NCBI GenBank assembly: GCA_003996215.1
Contig: QJPP01003426.1
Span: forward strand, 1 to 64,000
DNA length: 64,000 nt
Direction of reading: 5' to 3'
Origin: Jaltomata sinuosa
Lineage: Eukaryota; Streptophyta; Magnoliopsida; Solanales; Solanaceae
The notes under the pieces are model-generated. The model made no database searches and was not told where the DNA came from. It saw only the letters and a program-made list of their open reading frames with translations. Positions 21,333 to 32,839 of the stretch are shown one piece after another. Numbering within the stretch: the first letter of the stretch is position 1; the number at the start of each line of letters is the position of its first letter. Position numbers and translations under genes: made by a program.

Positions 21333-23410
21333 TACATCTCAGGGAGCCCCCTCAAACTTATTCCTTACATTGATGCAGTGAGGGCCCTGCACTGTCTTAG
21401 TTGGGGGTGGCGTGTTGATCCGCACACTATCTTTCTAGCTTAGCTTGCTTTACTTATGGATATTATTGTGCCCTTTCCAAGTTTGTTTTATCATTTTGGA
21501 TACTATTGTGCCCTTGCAGGGCTTGTTTTTTTTGTTTATATACTGTGATGCCCTTGTCGGGTGTACTTTGTGGATTTGCACCCTCGTCGGGTTTTGATGT
21601 TGTGTGGAAGAAGTTTATGGTTTAGCCTTTTTGTTTTCTTTACTTTTTAGCTTCTTTTGTTACTTTTTAGTTGATATGCTGGTTGATGTGGGCTAGGGGA
21701 AGTCTGAGTACCCGTTAGGCTAGATGGAACTTGTCTGAGCAGGAGGGATATTTGTGTCGCACATCGCACATGTCAATCTGCGAACCACATGAGCTTCGCA
21801 CATTCCCACTAATTGGCTTGTACGTTGCACTTGCGACACACAATTTAACTTGTGTGAATCGCAAATTCCCGGAAAATGTGATATTTGTGTTGATCTAACC
21901 AGTGTAGCCATACTGATTTAGATAGATGAATTGGCCCAATGATAGACTGAGTGACATCATTCTTAAGGGAAAATCATCATCTTTTAAGGTTTTGGTTGCA
22001 AATTGACTTGTTTGATACTACTGAAGTAGTCTTGCATGCTAAATGAAATAGACATACCCTTCCAAAATTTTGTGAAAAATGCATGGCGAAGAATGACGCT
22101 TATGACAACCTTTTTATCTTTTTGTGACACTTAGCTCATTAGCGGTGATAATATAGATGGCTCCTCTTGGTTCTTGATTAGGAAATTAAAAATTGATCCT
22201 TCTTGAATAATTCGCATGACATGTGTGGTGAGGTTTAGTCGAATAATTCTCGGGCATGCGTGTCATCTAGAACTTGCCCCGAATGTGATTCAAGGGGAAA
22301 TTGTAGGTGTAACCAAGCTTGGAAAATGACTTTAGGCCCTTTTTGATAGCCACTTCACCCAAATGACTTCCCATGACATCAACCCTAGTGAGCCCCTTTT
22401 GAGCTTGTGACCATTCTTTGGCACCTTGTAACACCTTGACCTTTTTGGAACCTCTATTTTGGCACACATCCTCCCTAATTGCTTGAAAATGAAATGTAGG
22501 CTAAAAGCCTAAGTTTGGGGCGGGGGAGGGGGGGAATGAAATATAACATAGGCAAATGCCTATGTTTGGGGGTGCATGTGATTAAATAAGGAGAAGAAAA
22601 GAAGTGCACTTCAAGTGCAAGGTGGCACCTTAATTTTTAATTGAAAATTTCTCCAAAAGATCAACCCAATGAGCAAATTGAAAAGCAAAAATAGGTGCTA
22701 CCAAGTGAAGGTGTTATAAGGAGTTGAATGATTATGAGTTAAAAAAGAGAATCTTGTGTTGTGTGAGGGAGAAATAAGGTGAAGTGGAAATTGAAAATGC
22801 GAGCGGTGTTCAAAATGAGAACAAAGAGCATTAGGGAGGTGTAGTCACTTGAACCAGATGATATCCTCACCTTAAACCTAGCCAACATCATAACCCGCAA
22901 GTCCTTGGTGATTCCGAGCTTGGCTACCCTACATTAGTGACGATTTACATTAAGGGCAAGCCTATGGTTTGACGTGAGTTCACTTGAACTTCCTTGTGAG
23001 TGTGAGTGTTTGTATTTGCCCCTTGTGATTTTTCTTTGTACATAATGTGTTTTTGGGACATTCGTTCTTGTGAGGACATGCGAATTAGGATAGTTAGTGA
23101 CATTGATAAACTCCAAAAAGGTGTCAAATGAGCATGTTTTTGTAAGCTAGTAGTTTGAGTCACACCTTGAGGATTGGTTATTGTCACTTGCTTGTTCTTA
23201 TTATTGCCATGGCATAATTGAATTGTGTTTTGAATTGAAGGGAATGTTTAGAGTAAGTATCATGTGATTGACTAATCGTTAGTTCCCATTGAAGTCATGC
23301 TTGGTATTTGAAATGGGTTTCCCTTGGCTTGTGGTATTGTCATTTGCACTTGTGTTGTATGCCTCTTGAGTTATAATCTCTGAGTTGCTTGAGGACAAGC
23401 AATAGTTCAA
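21333..23410 (+). other. Non-coding 3' region of the Athila-like element
   Basis: No supported gene on either strand. It contains a degenerate repeat of a TGTGCCCTTGCCGGG-like word at 21465-21595, another cluster of CGCACAT/GCGAAC words at 21755-21870, and three polypurine-tract-like TTGGGG words before the real one. Confidence 0.6.
22517..22534 (+). other. G-run with G-quadruplex potential
   Basis: Eighteen bases with G-runs of 4, 5 and 7 separated by single C and A. It follows AAGTTT, as the real polypurine tract at 23411 follows AAGTTT, so it may be a duplicated, expanded tract. Confidence 0.6.
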
Positions 23411-23421
23411 GTTTGGGGGTT
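23411..23421 (+). other. Polypurine tract of the Athila-like element
   Basis: GTTTGGGGGTT directly before TGATAAG. TTTGGGGGT is the usual form in Athila elements. Confidence 0.8.
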
Positions 23422-24772
23422 TGATAAGTTGGTATTCTACCTACTTATTTAGCCTTTAAACTTATGCTTTTGCTAAGAATAAGTGAAAAAATAGTGCAAT
23501 TGACACAGATTACATCTATTTTGCAGGTTCCTGTGTTTTTGAAGTGTTCGGGAAGAATTCTCATGAAAACAAGTCAAAAGGGAGCTATTTGTAGAAGCAA
23601 GTAGCTGGCAGCAGTATATGCCTTCACGAATGCGGTATCCCACACGCGTACGCAAAGGCCAACTGAAGCAAAGCTCCACGAATACGACCCCTTGACCGCG
23701 TATGCGAAGGTCAACCAGACAAGGACACTTCACGTACGCGGCCGACCTTCCGCGTAGGCGAAGAAGGAAATAGGAGGCAGCTGGGGTAGTTTTGGAATTT
23801 CACATATTTTGAAACCTCAATCCACATAAAAGTCTTCTCAGCCGATTGGAAACACATATTTGGCTGAATCTTTGGCTAATTCTCACATATTTTGGAAAGC
23901 TTGGAGAGGAAGTTCATCAACCAACACCATAGGAGTGAATATTTTCATGCCTTGTATTGTAAAATCTTAAGTTCCATTCTTCAAACTCTTGTTCTTAATT
24001 GCTATTTTATTGGTGTAATTGTTGAATTGAGATTTGGGTTTTGTGTAAGAGATAATACTTGTTTGGGTATTGAATTCATATATAAAGATTTTGCTCTTGT
24101 TTGATTATTTGGGTCTATTGAATCCTCCATGCTTGAATTTATAGTCAATGGTTGCAAACATTGACTTAGCCTTCTAATTTGGGTTTTTACTTGAGAGAGA
24201 ATTTTCCTAGTTCAGGAAGATTTAATAGTGGGGATTTGGGGTTTCCACTCTAGGACAAGGCTAGAGATAGTTTGGTTACCGAAAACTCCCATCTAAGAGT
24301 TGGGTTAGAGATAACCCAACTCACCCAAGGTATTTGGTTGGTTTATTGCTTACTCGTGGTGGTTCGAGAGAACACATGAGATATATGTTTGATTGGTCAA
24401 AAAATGGTTAGGCATACTTTCAACAAAGACTACCTAGGTGTTAATCGGGTGCAAGTCTTGTGAATTGAATTCCCATTCCTAATTCTCCCTTGTAGTCCTT
24501 GCTTGGCGAAAGCAAGGTGAAAGCCATTGATCATTTTATCTTTGATTTGATTTTCTTTTATCTTTAGTTGTAGTCTAAAACCCCCCTTTAGATATCTTTT
24601 TCCCCTTTTTGTTAATTGAACTTCAATAAGTTGCTTGGATTCTCTATCAGCTCGATCGCGACTACATTGTTCCCTTGGGTATGACCCACACTCATTGGGA
24701 ATTATTAATTTTGTTTTGCTCTGACGATCGCCATGACCTCCAACTTTGGGGAGCATGATTTGAGCATTATCA
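23422..24772 (+). repeat. Athila-like 3' LTR, 1351 bp
   Basis: It has the terminal inverted hexamer TGATAA...TTATCA. It contains a CpG-word cluster (23621-23765) and a conserved end resembling CTCATTGGGAATTATTAATTT followed by GACGATCGCC, typical of Athila LTR ends. The bases after it (AATAT) belong to LTR F. Confidence 0.9.
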
Positions 24773-27567
24773 AATATCTCAGCTTAAAAAGCAGCCCTCG
24801 GATGAAAAGGCCCCTGTCAATAGCTCTAGAAAGAAAACAACTACTCCCAATAGTTTATATAAAGTAATAAGCAGGTAGCACATAAATCTTGTTTGGACTG
24901 TCAAGGCCGCCATGATATCTAAGAAAGTATAAATGCTATGCGGGCCATCAAGGCCACCATGATCTCTATATAAAAACTAAAAACATGTATATACAATGTA
25001 AACTAGGCCAATGAGCCTCTAAACTGCCAACAAAACAACAACAAGCCCCAATTGGATTACAAGCTATAACTAATAAACATACAAGGCCAAAATGACAACC
25101 GTCGTAGCTATGTAACCTAACTGACTAATCTGCAAGCCTCTATGAATAGAATACATGGTGGGATAGGGACCTAACCTACCCCAAAACTATAAATAGCAAA
25201 AAGGCAAACCTCTGAGACTCTGGATACCCCTGAAAGGAAAGGAGTCAACCAATCTGCTAAAAGCTTGACTATGCTATCTGACAGGCCTTTCTGGTCATCA
25301 TCTCAGAACCTATAGGTATGAATATAGCACCCCCAGGAAATGGCGTGTCAGTACAAAATAATATAACAAGCATGTAAGGAAAACTTAAAATTGAAACTTA
25401 AGTGTAAGGACTGAACAAAAGGGCAGGAGTAAAACAGAAATACAATAACTTACCTTCCTACAATAAGATACCATCTAAAGCACATAGCAAACAATAACCT
25501 TACCTAGCCCCCATAAGCCCCGCCCCGCAAGTACAAATAGTATACAATTGCCATAATTCCTAGTAGGCGCAAACAGTCGCTAAATACCCATACTGACCCT
25601 TTACCTGGACCCCGATGATAATCAAATCTGAATTGTCTGAATGTACATGTGTCATGAATAAGAACAACTCTAAGGCTTTTTGGTACCATGTATGTGCTGC
25701 CCCGTAGGTACAGCCTTCCCATCTCGTAGGTATGGTCTGCCCGACCTGAAGGCACGGTAATGTAATGTAACTATTGGCCCATAGGTATAGCCTGCTCAGC
25801 CCGTAGGTACGGTCTGCCTATCCCAAAGGCACGATAATATAATGTAACTTCTGCCCCGTAGCTACAGCCTGCCCATCCTGTAGGTACAGTCTGCCCGGCT
25901 TGAAGGCACGGTAATAGTAACTAGAATATAGGCTCCAAAACCATGTAGTGTCAGTGTCTGCTAAGGACAAAACAAGCTCATAGGCGGCAACAAGACGATA
26001 AAAAACAACACAATAACATCATGCAATCACAGGTGACCTCAATACAATCATAACATGCTTTTCTAGGCTGCTAGGTAAGGAATATAGTGCTACTGATACT
26101 CTCTATATAATGATGTGGGGAAAAACTCAATACTATAAGGCCACTAGTCAAATAATGATGTCACACATGCTATACATGCTTTTGGCCTTAATGGTCATGC
26201 CAGAAAGTGAAAAGGGAACCTTAACATACCTTTTAACCGAAGCCCCAAAAGTGTTGCTATGAATGTTGGCCAACCAAATGTAAGGCAACAAATATGAGAA
26301 TTAACAAGGCTGCAAGACGAGCCATAACCAATCGATAAGGCATCAATGTCACACTCACGACCAGCCAAGTACAAATTGTAAAATGAGTCTACTAATAATA
26401 ATAAACATCAGCTAAATCCAACAACAACATGCTAACCACATCTCGAAGGACCGACAAGCTCCCGAGGCACTATATTAAGGCGTACTCCATGTTGTTCAAT
26501 CCAAAAACTATCATATGTGACCCGAATAAGAATCACACAAACTCCCCAATCCCTCCAGAACCTTACCACCATCAGTACACCACAACAATAACGAAATATA
26601 ATAAGGTAAAGGGGTTGTCCAAAGCCACAATATCCAAAACACCACTTCGTGGCTCTGAAAGCTGTATAAACGATACTAGAAAATGTAACTACAAAGGAGA
26701 GTCGTAGAGGAGAGATTTCCTTGACAAAAATATTCAATATCCCAAGCTAAGCAACCTGCCTCCTTGCAGGAACAACAAACAGACCCATACTCAACAAGAA
26801 ACTACTACAAGTTATCGACAACAATAACTTTTCATAATTTAGAAGCTTAAAATCTCGATTCAACAAGTAGATAAGTTTACAAGATCCTTACCTTACCAAT
26901 ACAACTCCATAGCTTCTTACCAATATCAATAATCTCCTGGAACTCTCGTTGTCCAAACCCCAAAAGAGAAGCACCACACAAAACAAAGAGAAAACTATGT
27001 CAAGACGATGAGCTCGACGTGTAAAACAACTTTGGTGAAGCCCTTAAGCTCTAATAGGAAATATTTAGAGAGTATTTTGTTCTAGGGAGTATTTCAGATA
27101 TTTTTTAAGGCTTAGGACGAAGTTATTTGAAGATAAAGTGATTTTTCAAAGCTGAAATCTCAATATATATCCATTCCACCGACTTGGGCCCACCTTGACA
27201 TGCCTGCTTGTGTAGTCTTACAAAAATGCAAATATCGCTCTATTCTGAAGTTGTATGGACAAAAAGTTTAGTACGTTGGAAACTAGACTCGTAGACTTTT
27301 GATTTGTTATATTGGGATCCCAATAACTCTTTATATATTGGACGAAATACCCTAACACATTTAACCCAAATTCTAAGAGAATTCCTTAAAGGAAAGCAAC
27401 CATAACTTTTTCCGACTTTTATTTTGCAACTTGCCTGACTTCAAAACTTAACATACAATCATTATACAATTAAAATAACTCATAAACATCATCCCTAACA
27501 TATTAACCTCTTAGTCTTACCCCGAAAGTATGAGTTAGTCTAACATTTGAACAAGCGGGGTGTTACA
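24773..27567 (-). repeat. LTR of family F, partial, about 2.8 kb
   Basis: The right end in plus orientation is GGGGTGTTACA, the complement of an LTR start TGTAACACCCC, a very common plant gypsy LTR start. No coding text is visible. The left edge is the Athila insertion, and the missing part should be beyond the window. Whether it is a solo LTR or one of a pair cannot be decided here. TGTAG at 27568-27572 is the candidate duplication. Confidence 0.75.
25701..25925 (-). repeat. Three tandem copies of a 76-77-bp unit in LTR F
   Basis: Units start at 25701, 25778 and 25854. Each contains two CCCGTAGGTA-type words, a TGCCC block, a GAAGGCACGGTAAT block and ATGTAAC. Copies differ by point changes, mostly transitions. 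Confidence 0.85.
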
Positions 27568-27984
27568 TGTAGGTTGCCCTTGTTTATTCACTTTGAGTCA
27601 ATCCGGGCTTGGCATGGTTTAGTGAGGTTGATTTTATTATATAGTTGGGAGGCTCTATGTTGACACAGTGTGTTCATGCATGCCTTTTCGAACCCTGGTG
27701 TGTGAGTTTCAGTCGAGTTCTGATGGTTGGTTCAGATGGGTTCATGTAACGAGGTTGGTCTTAGCAAAAGTGTTCATCCGTTGGTTGATGGTCAGTCGGC
27801 GTAAACCTACTACAGTATTTGAAGATATGCTTTGGGTTAGTACTTCGGATGTCAAGGATAGTAGGCTATAGCTTGGCTTGGATAGAATTTGAGTATAAAG
27901 ATGGCTCCATTCGAGGTCGTGTGCGAACGAGAACTACGGATCTTTGATGGGCTTATTGATGGTTCGAGGGTGGCTCATCAATAT
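27568..27984 (+). mobile_element. Fragment of family-B internal region (B0)
   Basis: The sequence matches B1 at about 48707-49115 (CATTCACTTTGAGT, TTGATGGTCAGTCGG and neighbouring text) on the same strand. No intact coding region. The left edge is the LTR F boundary. The right edge, near 27975, is where similarity ends and minus-strand gag text starts. Confidence 0.75.
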
Positions 27985-28480
27985 GGGGAGCCACAACAAC
28001 ATGCTGTTCTCTCGCACCCTAAATACCCAAAGCTGGAGTCTATGGCATACCTCCTAATACACTTAATAATTGAGCAAGGGCGACCTGAAGTGCCTGTGAA
28101 GTTGTAATCTCGAGTGGAGGCTGGGCTGGTCCCTTCCCTACTAGCTGCTGAAATAGTAGATCTTGTGGTACTAGTTTTGGAGCAATCTCAGGATCCTGAT
28201 CATATATAGGCTCTAGTGACGGCTCTTTGGCCTGGCCCCCAGCTGGTGCAACAGCTCATGCTTGACCTTGACCTCGGGATCGACCTCTACCTATGCCCCT
28301 GGCTGGGGCCCTAGCTGCTGACATAAGGGTCTTGCCCATGGCCACTGTAGCCCTCGTCCTAACCATATGAGAAAGAATGAATCAAATGAAAGTTAGAAGT
28401 TGATAGGAGCCAAGAACGCATGATAGAGAAATCAAAGGATGGGATTTTCTAAGAATTCCCTGTAGCCTCCCGAAGATAGG
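27985..28480 (-). pseudogene. gag: 5' leader and Gag N-terminus of another gypsy element
   Basis: On the minus strand a leader resembling that of family B (CGGGAGGCTACAGGG) leads to ATG at 28366 and the frame MVRTRATVAMGKTLMSAARA, then RGIGRGRSRGQGQ and a stop. The frame can be read on to about 28000 (QVALAQLLSVLGG). MVRTRA starts are typical for plant gypsy Gag. It is fused at 28480/28481 to RT of element C, which has the same orientation, so this is a rearrangement junction. Confidence 0.7.
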
Positions 28481-29006
28481 ATCCATCTTTCAAAATCACA
28501 TGGCCTAAGAAGTATACCAAAGATAAATAGAACTCGCACTTTGCAAACTTTGCATATAATTCCTTCTCCTTCAGCAGTCCCAACATAATTCTAAGGTGAT
28601 CCTCATGCTCCTAATTATGCATAGATTACACCAGGATGTCATCAATGTAAACTACGATGAAGGAGTCCAAATAGAGCTTGAATATTTCATTTATCAAATC
28701 AATGAAGGCAGTTGGGCCATTGGTCAGCCCAAATGATATTACCAGAAACTCAGAGTGCTCGTAACGAGTTTGAAATGTAGTCTTAGGGATGTCAGAAGAC
28801 TGGATTTTCAGTTGATGGTAACAAGATCATAAGTCAATCTTAGAGAACATTGCAGCTCCTTATAACTGATTAGATAGATCATCCATGCGAGGGAGAGGGT
28901 ACTGGTTACAGATAGTAAACTTGTTCAATTATCTATAATTTATACACACGCGCAGACTTCCATCCTTCTTTTTAACAAAGAGCACTGGAGCACCCCACGA
29001 GGAGGC
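28481..29006 (-). pseudogene. pol: Element C reverse transcriptase, catalytic half
   Basis: The minus strand reads WGAPVLFVKKKDGSLRVC followed by a stop, then LPRMDDL, then FIVVYIDDILV with the YIDD catalytic box (complement at 28636-28650). A stop replaces the next Tyr. LRIMLGLLKEKELYAKFAKC follows. It ends at FLGHVILKDG, where the rearrangement begins. Several in-frame stops, inactive. Confidence 0.88.
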
Positions 29007-30428
29007 TGATAAGTCGGTAATCTACCAACTTATTGAGTCTTTATTCATAAATTGATGCCATGTTTTGATAAGATTAAGAGGTACTTATTTCATTTATTGA
29101 TGCATTTGCAGGTACTCATAGTCAAAAGTAGAAACAAGGATTTAGACCCAAAAGAGCTCAAAAAAAGTTAAAGTGTGAAGGTGATCAAAAGAGAAGAAGA
29201 ATCTGCCAAAAGGTGCAGCCACCGTGCGATGTGCACAATGACTGATGCGCTTAGCACCTCCCTTCGCATGTCACTCGACAACAACTGAAGTCACTGGTTG
29301 GCAAGAATGAAGATGTGTGACACATACAACATGTGGTATGATCGCATGTTGTGTCGCATATCACATCGCACCATGCCCGAGGGGTAATTTTGTCAACTTT
29401 TAAGTGATGTTTTGGAAAGCTTCTAAAACCCTTTTTGGGGTGTGTACCTTAGAGTTTTTGACACAATATTTAATACTTTTCTATAGAGAGAGTTTCCCAA
29501 GGAAGATAGGGAGTGTACTTGATATTTATGATCTTCTACCTTGAGATTCCACCATTATTGTACCAAATTGAGCTTGGATTTGGATATTGTCACAACTATG
29601 AATGGAAATTTGAATTACCCAATTGGTATAATCTCTTATTTCCTTAGCATGAGGGGATAATTTCCTTATTTAGTGGTATGTATATGATGGGTATTTGGAT
29701 TTGGGTATGGATCTTGCTAATTGTGTTTATAATTGCTAAATTGATATGGGTCTATTGAATTCTCCATGTTTTAATTATAAAATTGATGGTCGCAAATATT
29801 GATTGAGTATAATTGGTTGTGTTATTGCTTGAAAGAGGAGTTCATGATTTTGGATGAGAATTCGATAGTGGGAACTTGGGATTTCCATCTAGATTGAGCC
29901 TAGAAATAGATCAATTGTCGGAAAATACCTATTTAAGAGTCTAAGCTAGAAATAGTATGATTTCCCCAAGAATGAATTGGTTGGTTCAGGTTGAACCCAT
30001 GGTACTTGAATAAAGACCGTTGGATAAATGTTTGGAAGATCAAAAGATTGACATTCATGACTCAAACCAACGCTACCCATATCATTTGTTAAGAATATGC
30101 ATAATTGAGCAAGTACCCTAGCCCACGCTTGAGTCCCACCGAAAATATACCCCTATTCGTCCTCTCATTTGATTACAAATCCCCTGTTACTTTGCTTTCT
30201 TGTTTGAATTGCAATTTCCTTAAATCCCCAATTCCTTATTCCCTCCAATTTTTATTTCTAGTTATTTGAACAATTACTCTCTTATTAATTGACATACGAC
30301 AGCTTCTTAGCGATTCATCATAACCATTCTTTATGAGATCGACTCTGATATTTATTGGGAATATAAATTTTATTTTGGTTCGACGATCGCTACCACCTTC
30401 TATTAGAGAGGATTTTTGAGCATTATCA
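29007..30428 (+). repeat. Solo LTR, Athila type (same subfamily as 58744-60242)
   Basis: TGATAAGTCGGTAATCTACC to GAGCATTATCA, 1422 bp, plus orientation, with no PBS after it and no polypurine tract before it. It interrupts RT of element C. Flanks are GAGGC (29002-29006) and GAGGA (30429-30433), a 5-bp duplication with one mismatch. Removing the LTR and one flank restores an in-frame RT block (GFI, six residues, WGAP) with the normal spacing. Confidence 0.9.
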
Positions 30429-30433
30429 GAGGA

Positions 30434-30640
30434 ACTCAGATGGATGAAACCCTTACCCAACAACTCTTGCAACTGAGACTTAAGGTCCCTCAATTTAGCC
30501 GATGCCATTCTATTGGGATGAATGGAGATAGTACGAGTGTTTGGCTCTAAGTCTATGCAAAAATAAATAACCTGGTCAGGTGGCATACCATGCAAATTTG
30601 CAGGAAACACCTCCTCGAACTTACACACTATCGGAACTGA
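30434..30640 (-). pseudogene. pol: Element C reverse transcriptase, N-terminal part
   Basis: The minus strand reads CKFEEVFPANLHGMPPDQ and LKSQLQELLGKGFIH. These are the entry blocks of gypsy RT. The frame runs directly into the inserted solo LTR. Its continuation is at 29006 and below. Confidence 0.85.
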
Positions 30641-30689
30641 CTCAATAGATGGGACCTCTTACTGGTGTCTTGAAGATGAGCTAGGAATG

Positions 30690-31135
30690 ACAAACATCCC
30701 CTCCCCATAAGACGCTGAACAAAAAGAAAGGACAAGAATTTCATAGGTGTCAGACTATACTTACCCTCTAGCTCTTACCTATCCAACCTAGGCATAGCCA
30801 TAGCCAATGTCTTAGCATGTCAATCCAAAATAACATGTTGCAGAGACAACCAACTCATTCCCAAGACGATATCAAAGTCTACCATGTCAAGAATAACTAA
30901 GTTAGCTAAGGTCTCTCTCCCTGAAAATATGACAGGACAAGCCCAAAAGAGTCTATCCACCACCATAGAATCCCCTACCAGAGTAGATAACAATAATAGG
31001 AATGTCAAGGGATTCACATAACGTATCAAAACTCTCAGCAAAACTAGTAGACACATAAGAAAAGGTAGACCTAGGGTCAGACAAAACTGAAGCCATACGA
31101 TCACAGACAAGAATGGTACCTGTGATCACTGCATT
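30690..31135 (-). pseudogene. pol: Element C aspartic protease
   Basis: The minus strand shows SDPRSTFSYVSTSF, where the active-site DPGS has become DPRS, and further on LVILDMVDFDIVLGMSWLS. The two halves are in different frames (shift near 31000). The missing active-site Gly and the frameshift make it non-functional. Confidence 0.82.
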
Positions 31136-31359
31136 TGAAGCCTCTGCCTCTAGTCTACCCAGGAAAGAATAAAAGTGATTCTTGTCTCTTGTTTGTGCAC
31201 CACCCCTATTTGGTTGATTACCTCTTCTACCACCATCCTGATTGGGCTGAGTGCCACCCCTTTCTACCGTGTGATCGCCCGGCCTACCCCGCAGAGAATA
31301 TCTATCATAACTAATATCTCTACCAGCTAGGACAAAAGCTCTAGGAGCCAGCTACTATG

Positions 31360-32647
31360 ATGCCTGTCAAAGCCGAGGATAGTTCCTCCTCAAGTGACCA
31401 TATTCACCATATTCAAAGCTATCCCAGTCAAATTTAGGTTGTTGTGCTGAAGTCAATGGAGCTAAATATCTACTATAGTCTGGTGTAGGAAAGACCCCCA
31501 ACAGAAATTGAAGCTGACAAACGAATGGGGCATGCAAGCTATCCCTACAAACCCTGACCCTTAAAAAATTGACAATTGTAACCACCTCCAAACCGAGGCT
31601 TCTTCAAAGCTATACTTTACTGACTCTCCTGATTCACCCTCTCAGCATTTTTTATGAACCCAACCACTTCCTGAAATAACCTACCTGAAGATGCTACCTG
31701 CAAGGCGGTAATCTGCAATATTATATTTAGACCTTTCACAAAGTAGTGGATCCACTCTTCTTTTGTATTAATCAGCTAAGAAGAATAATGATCTAAGGCA
31801 TGAAAATGGGTCTCATAAGCAACCACCAAAGAATTTCCTTGCAAAATATTTGCAAACTCATCTTTCTTCCTATCCCTCAAGGTTTAGGGAATATGCCTCT
31901 CTAGGAATACCTGATAGAAGTGACTCCAAGTCAAAAAGAGTGCCCCATTAGGCCTGCAGTCCATAAATGTCCTCCACTACATCCTGGAGTCCCTTTGAAA
32001 CTGAAATGACATAAAGTCTACCCCATGCCTCTCGACGATACCCATTCTATGCAGCCTCTTGTGACCGTATATGATGAACTCATAGGCATTCTCAGATTCT
32101 ATTCCATAAAACAGAGGAGGTTTCATCTTCATGAACTTTAAGAAGAGTTCATGCTCACTACCAGTCATTACAAGGCATGTTACTGGTCTAGGATATATGC
32201 CTATCTTAGAAGCAGTGTCTCATCGTGGTGCCACATCTTAGCATGCTCGGTCACTGGATAATGAATAATAAAGACCGCAAGAGTAGCTCTATCCCCTGCC
32301 AAACCACTAAGAATGTTCAAATCCTTCTAGATTACCTCAGATGACCAAGGGACCTGCACTACACCTCCCTGAATTGGGTTCACACCTATCCTCTTGACTG
32401 GCTTTGCCACCTCATTCTGCTCAACTCTCACCTCTTCCTCTACTACCACTTCAGGAGAATTCTCTTGTGAAGGAGGAGATGCTGACCTTTCATGAGTTAG
32501 AGTTGCAGCTTGAGCTCCACCCCTAGCAGGCGCACCTTTTCTCTTTTCTCTGGCTCTTCCTATGACACATACCCTACTACAAATCACAACATCAATAACC
32601 GGCTTAGGTGCTACTGCTCTAGGTTCATATGAATGTATCCTCACCAT
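31360..32647 (-). pseudogene. gag: Element C Gag
   Basis: ATG at 32647 begins MVRIHSYEPRAVAPKPVIDV, followed by an Arg/Gly-rich then acidic stretch (ENSPEVVVEEEVRVEQ). After a stop the core is readable as MTGSEHELFLKFMKMKPP (32168-31977), and in the next frames TWSHFYQVFLE and KKDEFANILQGNSL (about 31930-31830). A knuckle remnant EYGEYGHLRRNYP lies near 31400, with two Cys replaced by Tyr. Many stops and shifts. Confidence 0.8.
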
Positions 32648-32839
32648 CTGCAAGAACAAGAGTGGAAGGGTTAGATACCAATTTAGATCACCAAAGACCA
32701 ATGTTATAGCATCAATAATGCAAGAAGTTGAGGTTTCCTAAAGTCCTATAGCCTCTTGCTGAGAAGTATATACATTTTCATACCATTTCGCAAGACTTTA
32801 CTAGAATCATTCTGGTACAATGAGATCAATGAACCTGGG

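Larger units (their letters stand above)
17695..24772 (+). mobile_element. Athila-like, non-autonomous LTR element, 5' LTR truncated
   Basis: The 3' LTR runs TGATAAG...TTATCA (1351 bp). The 5' LTR is represented only by its last 262 bases because A2 inserted in it. The primer site is of the tRNA-Asp type (TGGCRCYGTTGCCGGGGA), which is diagnostic for the Athila/Tat side of Ty3/gypsy. The internal region is 5.46 kb and has no readable RT, RNase H or integrase on either strand. It carries a short gag-like region and one long decayed frame of the plant transposon protein type. It would need enzymes from an autonomous Athila. Confidence 0.85.
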
